Shown here in pieces: positions 1-6,169 of a DNA stretch of 7,983 nt (its first letter is position 1; the number at the start of each line of letters is the position of its first letter). The stretch is taken from assembly GCA_007124105.1 (NCBI GenBank), contig SLFT01000061.1, positions 1 through 7,983 on the forward strand, given 5' to 3'. A program made the translations under genes and the position numbers. The notes under the pieces are model-generated. The model made no database searches and was not told where the DNA came from. It saw only the letters and a program-made list of their open reading frames with translations. Source of the stretch: Candidatus Hydrogenedentota bacterium. Lineage in GTDB: Bacteria; Hydrogenedentota; Hydrogenedentia; Hydrogenedentales; CAITNO01.

Positions 1-1856
1 CAGCGCCACACGCCGGAAACAAAGCCGTAGCTGTGCAATCCCACGCCCAGCGCGTTGACGCCCCACCAAGCGAACACAATGATCATGCCCAGAATTACCG
101 TGCTGACGGCAATACCGCAGTGCTTCAGATAACCGCCGCGTCTGGCGTGCATCATTGCCAGCGCCCACAGCACAATTAATAACGCGCCGTTCTCCTTAGG
201 ATCCCAGCCCCAGAACCGGCCCCAGCTCTGCGCCGCCCAGACGCCGCCTAACACGGTGCCAATAAGTGTAAACACCAGGCAGAAGCAGACAACACCGTAT
301 ATGACGCGTCCCAGGTCGGCGTAAAAACGAGTGGAGGCATGAATGCCCAGCAAGCGTCCCCCAATATACACATGGGCAAGGGCGGCGGCAAACAACCCAG
401 CGCCGTATCCGGCAATAATCGTGGTAACATGGGTGGCCAGCCAGAAATTGGTGTCGAGCACGGCAATGACCGAGGGCATGGTGTCCATGCCGCCGCGCGC
501 TTCATAGCGTGAAGCGAAAAACATGCCGAGTACGCCTAGTAACGCGCCCACGGACATGGCAATGCGACGTCTGTTCATGAACTCAATCAGAAACCCGAGG
601 AAGGCCGCTATGAACGTTGTAAACAGCAATGTCTCGTAGGTATTTGTTACAGGCGGTCTGCCGCGGATGATGCATCGCAGGACTATCCCCGTCGCCAATA
701 ACAGCAGCGGCGGCGCAAGGAATACATTCAGCAGCGCGGACAGTTTGCCTGACTGGGGCAGCGTCCAGGATATGGACGCCGCGAAGAAGGCGAGTAAGAA
801 CAACCATTGGCTGAGGAAAAAGAAACGGCCCCTATAATACGTCACTTCCAGCGGGATACGCCTGTACGCATTCCGCGCGTCCGCTCCTTCAGTGATGGTT
901 TTATGAAATGCCCGTGTCTCGTGCGTAAAGGCTGCCATGTCTGAGAAAGCATCCACAAGGTCTTCCAGCGCGACAAGGTAATGAAGCGGCGCAGGACCTT
1001 CATGATCAACGTCAAAAGCGGCTTCCAGTATGGAGGATGGCGTCCACCAGTCGTCTGCATCGGTCTCGGGCGGGAACAGGGCCAGCAGATTTCCCGTGTG
1101 CGCCATCACGTCCAGTTCATCGAACAGCCGTTGCATGTCCCGGGCAATCGCTTCGCGAGCCGCTTCATCCAGCTGATCAAAAGAACCGGCAAGACGCGAG
1201 AGATAATCTGGAATAACCGCGGCAATATCGCTCATGCGCACGACTGTTGCATCGCCAAAGGCGCCGCTCAATAACAGGTTGTCGGACACCGAAAAGCGTG
1301 TGCGCGCAATTTCCATGAAGTCAATGACGCTTTCAAAAGCGCGTACATTGCCAGCCAGCGCGACCAGCTGCTTATCCATGAAATCACGCAGTTCCTCGGG
1401 AAGATGCGAAGCCTCATGGGCCAGTTCCATAAGGCGATCGCGACCCGGCGCAAGATGGCGATACGAATAGCGGTCCCGTTTTTTACCATGCGGCGTAAGG
1501 CCCAGGGCCACAATCACTTCTGAAGTCTCAACACTGAAACATCGGTACGTCATTGCTGTTTCAGGGTAAAAAAGACAGTCCAAGTACCATTCGATGGGCG
1601 ACCGTCTCGCTGTTCCAGCCTCATGTTCCACGCGAACGGACCGACGGCCGTTCAAACGCAATAACGAAAACCGCGCTACAGTATCAAGCGGTTTCACGCG
1701 CCCACCATCAAGAACGGGCAACGTGGCAAAGGCGTCCGTGATTTCTTGCGGCCATTCGGGCGGCGCCTCTGAAAGAGCCGAAACGGCGTACGCGGCCTGC
1801 GCGGAAAAAACGGCCATGCAAAGAAGCGCTGCATGTATGTACTGCCTCATAGTCAT
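1..1856 (-). CDS. ccsA: Cytochrome c biogenesis protein CcsA, C-terminus cut by window edge
   Basis: This is the heme-handling half of the System II (Ccs/Res) cytochrome c synthetase; with ResB it moves heme across the cytoplasmic membrane and joins it to apocytochrome c. The frame is open for 618 codons to the left edge. It reads: a signal-like hydrophobic stretch (about residues 8-26), a large extracytoplasmic domain (about 30-340) opening with PVLDGGRVKPLDT (residues 47-59), then membrane helices from about 345. The tryptophan-rich heme motif is WGRFWGWDPKE (545-555), preceded by GGVWAAQS. Candidate heme-ligand histidines are H476 (LATH) and H608 (GLHSYG). PPVTNTYET (401-409) is also typical of the family. 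The start at 1856 is chosen over the in-frame ATG at 1850 because AAGAAGG lies 5 nt upstream of 1856. Only some tens of C-terminal residues are likely missing. It follows resB after 51 nt, so the two are probably co-transcribed. Some authors call this protein CcsB. Confidence 0.95.
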   Translation of the reverse strand, partial: MTMRQYIHAALLCMAVFSAQAAYAVSALSEAPPEWPQEITDAFATLPVLDGGRVKPLDTVARFSLLRLNGRRSVRVEHEAGTARRSPIEWYLDCLFYPETAMTYRCFSVETSEVIVALGLTPHGKKRDRYSYRHLAPGRDRLMELAHEASHLPEELRDFMDKQLVALAGNVRAFESVIDFMEIARTRFSVSDNLLLSGAFGDATVVRMSDIAAVIPDYLSRLAGSFDQLDEAAREAIARDMQRLFDELDVMAHTGNLLALFPPETDADDWWTPSSILEAAFDVDHEGPAPLHYLVALEDLVDAFSDMAAFTHETRAFHKTITEGADARNAYRRIPLEVTYYRGRFFFLSQWLFLLAFFAASISWTLPQSGKLSALLNVFLAPPLLLLATGIVLRCIIRGRPPVTNTYETLLFTTFIAAFLGFLIEFMNRRRIAMSVGALLGVLGMFFASRYEARGGMDTMPSVIAVLDTNFWLATHVTTIIAGYGAGLFAAALAHVYIGGRLLGIHASTRFYADLGRVIYGVVCFCLVFTLIGTVLGGVWAAQSWGRFWGWDPKENGALLIVLWALAMMHARRGGYLKHCGIAVSTVILGMIIVFAWWGVNALGVGLHSYGFVSGVWR

Positions 1857-1861
1857 TTATA

Positions 1862-1868
1862 CCTTCTT
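1862..1868 (-). promoter_or_regulatory. Ribosome binding site that decides the ccsA start
   Basis: On the minus strand AAGAAGG is followed by 5 nt and then ATG at 1856. A second in-frame ATG at 1850 would sit 11 nt away. The upstream start is therefore preferred; the two differ by only two residues. Confidence 0.6.
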
Positions 1869-1907
1869 GTCACACGATGACACATCGTTTCACGCGCCGC
1901 TGTTGCG

Positions 1908-3074
1908 TCAGCTCTTCGCCTGTCGGGCGCGGGATTGTTGTTTCAAATAACGGAACAGGGCTTGACCGAAATGGAGCAGCAACCCGAATGAGATAATGCA
2001 GGACGCGTACATGGGCCATTGCCCCGCCGGATTACGCGTCACGGCAAGGACGGTGTAGAGCGGGTCGCCGGGATTGGCGTCCGTGGGTCCCCAGGACGCC
2101 TGATAAAACGTATACCCCCGATGGCGCAAGGGCTCGTTCATACTGATAACCACATCGCGCTCGGCGCCGCCTTCCTCCAGGCGCATCTCGCTGCTGAAGT
2201 GACGGGGCATGGTGGTGCCGGGATAGGTTTCATGGTTGAACTTGTCCAAGGTAAGCGTGAAGGGCAGTTCCCATTCACGGCGGCGTAGAGAAAAAGCATA
2301 TTCGCGACCATCCGCGAGCAAGCGCCAGGGGGCGCGTTCCATGCCCCAGAGTATGCCCGGCGCCGCAGACGCATCGGGCCGCTCCGGTTCGTGCAGTGTA
2401 ACAAAAACTCCTGGCACATTATGCTCCGCTGTGCGTTCCTTTGGCAATGGGTTCAGTTCAAGGCCATCCACCGACCATGCACCGCTGCCATGAGCGGGAC
2501 GTGAATTGGGGTAATACCGTACAACGCGCAGGTCAAAGGGAAGCATTTGATGATGAAATACGCGTCCGGCCCCGTCGCCTATATCCTCGAAGTCCTGTTG
2601 TGGAATAATAAAAACGCGCCCGGCCTCGTCTGACGTCATTTCGGCAACCCGTATCTCCCATTCATAATAGCTTTGAAAACGCGACCCTGATTCGCCTTCG
2701 TACAAGGGCAGATTGCCGTTGATCGCGTAGGTATAGGCCACAAACCCGGCAACAATCAGGTATAACACGCCGCCGTGCGCTATCAACAGTCCCGGACGCC
2801 GCCACCGTTTCGGCGCGCGGAATATTGCGCCAACGAGCATGTTTACAAACAACAGCGACAGTAACAGGTATCCCCCCGGCAGGGGAAGCGGAAACCAGCC
2901 GAACAGGGGATGCACCACCACGAGCGACTCGAAATAACGACGTTGCGCCTCGTAAAGACCCAGTCGCGTCTGTTCGAGTGTGCCAAAAAATACCAGGGCC
3001 ATCAGCAGCAACAAGAGCGCCACTGACAAACCATAGGAGGCCAGAAAAGCGTATATGCGCCGGAGGATGTTCAT
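1908..3074 (-). CDS. resB: ResB-like System II cytochrome c biogenesis protein
   Basis: Membrane partner of CcsA in the heme export and ligation complex. The 388-residue protein has transmembrane segments at about 12-33, 66-85 and 95-115, a large extracytoplasmic domain (about 118-350), and a last helix at about 355-375. The ResB signature SMNEPLRHRGYTFYQASW lies at 311-328, followed by the family's tail pattern TRNPAGQWPMYAS (346-358). Histidines inside helices, H100 (LLIAHGG) and H368 (LLLHFG), are candidate heme ligands. It is shorter than the roughly 450-550 residues usual for Firmicutes, beta-proteobacterial and cyanobacterial ResB, because the extracytoplasmic domain is compact; no frame break is seen. 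The start at 3074 opens directly on a basic-then-hydrophobic helix and has AAGGAAG 10 nt upstream. It lies 97 nt after the lipoprotein gene and 51 nt before ccsA. A promoter candidate sits just upstream. Confidence 0.93.
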   Translation of the reverse strand: MNILRRIYAFLASYGLSVALLLLLMALVFFGTLEQTRLGLYEAQRRYFESLVVVHPLFGWFPLPLPGGYLLLSLLFVNMLVGAIFRAPKRWRRPGLLIAHGGVLYLIVAGFVAYTYAINGNLPLYEGESGSRFQSYYEWEIRVAEMTSDEAGRVFIIPQQDFEDIGDGAGRVFHHQMLPFDLRVVRYYPNSRPAHGSGAWSVDGLELNPLPKERTAEHNVPGVFVTLHEPERPDASAAPGILWGMERAPWRLLADGREYAFSLRRREWELPFTLTLDKFNHETYPGTTMPRHFSSEMRLEEGGAERDVVISMNEPLRHRGYTFYQASWGPTDANPGDPLYTVLAVTRNPAGQWPMYASCIISFGLLLHFGQALFRYLKQQSRARQAKS

Positions 3075-3098
3075 GTATGTATTGCTTCCTTGTGGTTC

Positions 3099-3126
3099 AT
3101 AATAAAGTAGGAGGTGAAAGCGTCAA
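3099..3126 (-). promoter_or_regulatory. Candidate sigma70 promoter for resB-ccsA
   Basis: On the minus strand TTGACG (3126-3121, 5/6 to consensus), a 16-nt spacer, then TATTAT (3104-3099, 5/6). Transcription would begin around 3092, about 18 nt before the resB start and right at its AAGGAAG ribosome site, so the leader would be very short. It would allow resB-ccsA expression independent of the upstream lipoprotein gene. Found by eye only. Confidence 0.45.
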
Positions 3127-3171
3127 TCGCAATTTCATGAAGAACAGTCGTCTCGGAGACGCCAGCAGCGC

Positions 3172-3834
3172 TTACTGTTCCTCAGATACATGCATGGAAC
3201 GACAAAAAGCCTCGAAACGTTCCCGCTCCGGTTCCATTTCATGAATAGGCCCCGTCATTTTTACAAAGAGCAATCCGCCGGGAATTGGGCAAATGACGCC
3301 GTAAAGTTTCACTGTGCCCCCAGCGTCCGCTACGCTGAGATAAGCGGCTTGCTCGCCCAGCATTTCCAGCCGGGGCAAGGCCAAAATGTCATCGTCCGAC
3401 ATGGGGCCCAAGTCCAATTGGGCCCGCCATCGGTTCAGGTTCGCTGTAATGCCGCCCGCCATACCGGGAAGCAACGTTACCGCGCACTCGGTCGCCTCAG
3501 TAGCCGCGGGCATATAAGTTGCCAGCCGCATGGGACGTTCCTCGCCGCGCCGCCAGCCGTCAGGCGCCTGCCAGTGCAAGTGCGCCGGATCAAGGGGCGC
3601 GCTCTCCATCACTCCCGACTCGGGTAGTGGCTGGTCGTCGTTGTGAGGCGTTGGCGCTCGTTGCGGCCCTGACGGTTCCAAGCCCAAGCGCGACGCCGTG
3701 CCAAGAACGGGCATGGCGGCTTGCTCTTCCTGGTTCATTTCGCGTATCTCTGTGATCGCGACCCGGTCCGCGGGCTGAGAACATCCCGGGATAAAGATGG
3801 TCGCTGCCAGTAGAAGACAAAAAACTGTTCGCAT
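3172..3834 (-). CDS. Uncharacterised lipoprotein upstream of resB-ccsA
   Basis: A 220-residue protein with a type II signal peptide: a hydrophobic core and lipobox IPGC with the lipidated cysteine at residue 18. A linker of low complexity (about 40-82) leads to one compact domain (about 86-216). That domain starts HWQAPDGWRRG, contains MRLATY (102-107), CAVTLLPGMAGGITANLNRW (117-136), LGEQAAYL (159-166) and GLLFVKMTGP (187-196). The GGxxAN.NRWR.Q..L pattern resembles, from memory, conserved hypothetical proteins of PVC-type bacteria; I know of no tested function. The start at 3834 is chosen because it places the signal sequence at the N-terminus; the in-frame extension to 3903 would add 23 polar residues ahead of it and would overlap the promoter. 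Its position directly before resB suggests a role linked to cytochrome c maturation or respiration, but this is inference from context only. Confidence 0.82.
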   Translation of the reverse strand: MRTVFCLLLAATIFIPGCSQPADRVAITEIREMNQEEQAAMPVLGTASRLGLEPSGPQRAPTPHNDDQPLPESGVMESAPLDPAHLHWQAPDGWRRGEERPMRLATYMPAATEATECAVTLLPGMAGGITANLNRWRAQLDLGPMSDDDILALPRLEMLGEQAAYLSVADAGGTVKLYGVICPIPGGLLFVKMTGPIHEMEPERERFEAFCRSMHVSEEQ

Positions 3835-3870
3835 AGATAAATCCAGTGGCTTCGAAGTACGTTTATTGCG

Positions 3871-3884
3871 ACAAGTATACTTGT
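3871..3884. promoter_or_regulatory. Perfect 14-bp palindrome over the -10, candidate operator
   Basis: ACAAGTATACTTGT is identical to its reverse complement; the symmetry stops at both flanks. It covers the whole -10 element of the promoter candidate for the lipoprotein gene. A dimeric repressor bound here would block RNA polymerase. The sequence does not match a box I can name with confidence. Confidence 0.45.
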
Positions 3885-3903
3885 GTTTTGTGTTTGCAAT
3901 CAA
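3874..3903 (-). promoter_or_regulatory. Candidate sigma70 promoter for the lipoprotein gene
   Basis: On the minus strand TTGATT (3903-3898, 4/6), an 18-nt spacer, then TATACT (3879-3874, 5/6). Transcription would start about 30-35 nt before the ATG at 3834. The -10 lies inside a perfect palindrome (3871-3884). This is probably the main promoter for the lipoprotein-resB-ccsA cluster. Confidence 0.5.
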
Positions 3904-3933
3904 AAAGTCGCGTTGTTTGCGGCTACAAGCTGT

Positions 3934-3988
3934 GCAACGTCTCTGTTAAAATTCAGTCACATTCAACGTTGCTAACAGAGGGCAACGC
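3934..3988. repeat. Crossing inverted repeats between tRNA-Arg and the lipoprotein gene
   Basis: On the plus strand GCAACGT (3934-3940) and CTCTGTTA (3941-3948) are followed after 17 nt by ACGTTGC (3966-3972) and TAACAGAG (3973-3980), then GCAACG again (3982-3987). Each early block is the exact reverse complement of one later block, but in swapped order, so the pairs cross. ACGTTGC can alternatively pair with the last GCAACG to make a 6-bp hairpin with a 9-nt loop. It lies upstream of the lipoprotein promoter and downstream of the tRNA. No T-run follows either hairpin, so it is not a standard terminator. Confidence 0.5.
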
Positions 3989-4015
3989 TGTCAGCCGGCC
4001 GCCTTTGAAAAGAAA

Positions 4016-4090
4016 TGGCGCCCCGAACAGGAATCGAACCTGTGTCTAACGCTTAGGAGGCGTTCGTTCTATCCACTGAACTATCGGGGC
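4016..4090 (-). tRNA. trnR(ccu): tRNA-Arg(CCU) with encoded CCA
   Basis: The minus strand folds into a full cloverleaf. Acceptor stem GCCCCGA pairs with TCGGGGC, discriminator G, and CCA is encoded at 4018-4016. The D stem is GTTC/GAAC, the anticodon stem AACGC/GCGTT with 7-nt loop CTCCTAA (anticodon CCU, reading AGG), and the T arm is ACAGG-TTCGATT-CCTGT. The variable loop is 4 nt. It reads the arginine codon AGG. No integrase or direct-repeat attachment site is visible beside it. Confidence 0.96.
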
Positions 4091-4130
4091 GCAAAAACAA
4101 GAAACGCTGTTCCATCGCTTCGTCTGGTAT

Positions 4131-4159
4131 ACGATACACCATTTCTCGAATCGGTTCAA
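4131..4159 (-). promoter_or_regulatory. Candidate promoter for tRNA-Arg
   Basis: On the minus strand TTGAAC (4159-4154), a 17-nt spacer, then TATCGT (4136-4131), each 4/6 to consensus. It lies in the 85-nt gap between the peptidase stop codon and the tRNA, with the -10 about 40 nt before the mature 5' end. I see no terminator after the peptidase gene, so read-through into the tRNA is also possible. Confidence 0.35.
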
Positions 4160-4175
4160 GCAAAGGAAAATTGCG

Positions 4176-6143
4176 CTATGGAATTTGTACAGTACGGCGA
4201 ACGGTTGTAACATTGCCTGCGTTGTCGGCAACACGGTATATCAATTCCTGTTCACCAGAGGGCAGTTCCTGGTCCCGTTCCCATTCAAGACGATTCTCAT
4301 CGGGATCATATTCGGCAAGCAGCCACTTGCCATTCGCTGTGATTGTGAACTCGGCAATGCCGCTGCCAACGTCTGCGATGGTCGCGCGTATAATGGGGCG
4401 TCGCGTTTGCGCATGATATCCATCGGGCGGTGAAACATCGCCGATTGTGGGCGGCTGTGTATCTTCCAGCACGGCGTAAACGCCAAAATTACGTACCGAC
4501 GCTTCCAGTCTGTCGCCGCGTCGTCTGCCGCCCACATAGCGCCACCCGTTGCCGGTGTCTCGGTAGAGGCGAAGACGGGCGGGATTCTCGGCGCCCTCGG
4601 GCATGGGAAGCGACAAATCAATTTGCGCATCCACAGGCGTATTTTCTGGCCAGATGCGCCAGGGCGTTCCCAATAAGCGCACAGGCGGCGCGCTGGTGTT
4701 CTGGGCAGGACGCGCTTGCGCGAAGAGTACGCCATAGGGCGAGTCACGCTTAACGCCCAGCCGCACGTCCTGCAACGCCAGTGTCTGTTCTGCGCTGCCG
4801 CGCAACACGACATGAACCGTTTCCTCAAAGGGCGCGATACGGGGATGATGAACGCGCAGGGAATGTATGCCGCTCTGCTCCGGCCTGAACGCCGCTTCCC
4901 ACGTCCGCTCGGTTTTCGGCAAAAACCGCGTCAGCGTTATGGTTGCGCCGCTCTCCGCCAGCAGTTCAGGCGCGTGTCCTTCCGCAGAGGGAAAGGCGGC
5001 TGTCAGAACAAGCCACTCGCCGTGACACGCCATTGCGACAGCCCCTGGTGCGTCTGCCGTGGATGCGGCGGCAACCGCGCCTTCCTGCGGTTTTTCAGGC
5101 CGGAATGGAATGGTCAATGTTGCGCTGTTCCCCATAAAGTCCACGGCCTCGGCCACCAGTTCGCCAGGCGCATCCGGGACGTCAAACCAGCCGCTGCTGG
5201 GGGAATGGGAGTACGGGGGAGACGCATTGCCCGGCCACCGCCAGAGCAATAGAAAACGTCCCTTGTCCAGAAAAAATGGATGATAAGCAACCGCGCCATT
5301 ATGCATGGTGTCGTATGAGAGATGGTCGTGCTGAACCCGGAACAGCTCGCGGCCTTCATGAAGCAGCCGCAAAATATGTACGCCAAAGCGCAACCCGTCA
5401 TTGCCCGGGTCCATCACATCTACGCCAATGCCGACGCGCCCGGATATAGCGACAGGGGATGCTGTGTAACGACCGCCGCCCTGGTGGACAACCTCCAACG
5501 TCTCGGGAGTAAAACCGCCGTTTACCGTGCCAACGGGACCATACGGCGTTACGAGCGCTACTCGGATAACCGGCCGGGTCGTATCCGGCCATTTGATGCC
5601 CGCCAGGCGCGGGTTAAAGGGGCGGTTGGCGCTGTCGCGCAATTCGTAATGCAGATGTGGCGGTCCAACGCCGGTGCGTCCGCTTAGCGCCACCTGTTCA
5701 CCACGACGCACGGGAAACTGACCGGGCTGTGGGTATAAGTCCACTGTGTACGTCTGCCGCGCGTGTTGATTCTGGCGAACGTAAGCGCGCACTTCATCGG
5801 AATAATCGTCCAGGTGCGCATAGACAACGCTGTTGCCGTCGTTAAACTGGATGTACACGGCCTTGCCGTAGCCGTAGGGGGAACAGCGCACCCGCGACAC
5901 ATACCCGTCTGCCGCGGCATACACTGGCCGGCCGATAACGCCGCCGGTGCGCAAGTCAATGCCGGCATGGAATCGGCCTGTCCGGTATTCGCCAAAACTG
6001 GAGGACAGCTCGCGCGAAAGGTCAAGCGGCCACTGGTACAGTTCTTCGGCGGCGACAAGCGCCGGGGAAGCCACCAGCAACAGAACATATCCGCTTGCCG
6101 CCATGAGCGCCGCCAACGCGGCCTTATTTGAAAAAGACATCAT
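4176..6143 (-). CDS. Secreted M23 (LytM-type) zinc metallopeptidase with C-terminal beta domains
   Basis: A 655-residue exported peptidase of the family that cuts peptide cross-links in cell-wall peptidoglycan. A signal peptide (1-32, cleavage VAA|EE) precedes the M23 domain (about 45-175). Ligand and catalytic residues are intact: H59 and D63 in HAGIDLR, H110 in YAHL, H163 and H165 in PPHLHYELR. Between YAHL and HLH lie about 50 residues, longer than the roughly 30 in LytM, with a VDLYPQPGQFPVRRGE segment (134-149). The rest is beta-rich: an unassigned middle (about 190-555) and an Ig-like domain (about 561-655) holding DNAGN. The start at 6143 has AAGG 7 nt upstream; a TTG at 6164 and an ATG at 6140 are alternatives. 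It follows the prolyl isomerase gene after 26 nt, so an operon is likely. Substrate is not known; it could trim peptidoglycan or act on another envelope peptide. Confidence 0.92.
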   Translation of the reverse strand: MMSFSNKAALAALMAASGYVLLLVASPALVAAEELYQWPLDLSRELSSSFGEYRTGRFHAGIDLRTGGVIGRPVYAAADGYVSRVRCSPYGYGKAVYIQFNDGNSVVYAHLDDYSDEVRAYVRQNQHARQTYTVDLYPQPGQFPVRRGEQVALSGRTGVGPPHLHYELRDSANRPFNPRLAGIKWPDTTRPVIRVALVTPYGPVGTVNGGFTPETLEVVHQGGGRYTASPVAISGRVGIGVDVMDPGNDGLRFGVHILRLLHEGRELFRVQHDHLSYDTMHNGAVAYHPFFLDKGRFLLLWRWPGNASPPYSHSPSSGWFDVPDAPGELVAEAVDFMGNSATLTIPFRPEKPQEGAVAAASTADAPGAVAMACHGEWLVLTAAFPSAEGHAPELLAESGATITLTRFLPKTERTWEAAFRPEQSGIHSLRVHHPRIAPFEETVHVVLRGSAEQTLALQDVRLGVKRDSPYGVLFAQARPAQNTSAPPVRLLGTPWRIWPENTPVDAQIDLSLPMPEGAENPARLRLYRDTGNGWRYVGGRRRGDRLEASVRNFGVYAVLEDTQPPTIGDVSPPDGYHAQTRRPIIRATIADVGSGIAEFTITANGKWLLAEYDPDENRLEWERDQELPSGEQELIYRVADNAGNVTTVRRTVQIP

Positions 6144-6169
6144 CCTGCCGCCTTGTCCACACAATCAAA

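Noticed and set aside
815..840. TATAAT-like string (CCTATAATACG) on the plus strand
   Set aside because: It lies antisense inside the ccsA coding region, and the nearest -35-like TTGGCT is 20 nt away; nothing downstream on the plus strand is a gene.
1594..1950. Open frame of 118 codons on the plus strand spanning the resB-ccsA junction
   Set aside because: Antisense to ccsA and resB coding sequence and covers the ccsA ribosome site; no recognisable features.
3149..3161. CGTCTCGGAGACG as a terminator after the lipoprotein gene
   Set aside because: The arms are separated by only one base, so few pairs can form in RNA, and no T-run follows on the minus strand.
4016..4090. tRNA-Arg as a site of integrated mobile DNA
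   Set aside because: tRNA 3' ends are common integration sites, but no integrase gene, no direct repeat of the tRNA end and no composition change is visible; both flanks carry ordinary housekeeping genes.
4241..4828. Open frame of 195 codons on the minus strand inside the M23 gene
   Set aside because: It is a different frame of the same strand within a well-supported gene, has no recognisable domain and is rich in Arg/Cys/Pro as expected for a shifted frame of GC-rich coding DNA.
4716..5252. Open frame of 178 codons on the plus strand, antisense to the M23 gene
   Set aside because: Antisense to a complete coding sequence with intact catalytic motifs; the composition is unnatural (Arg, Cys, Gln-rich) and there is no family resemblance.
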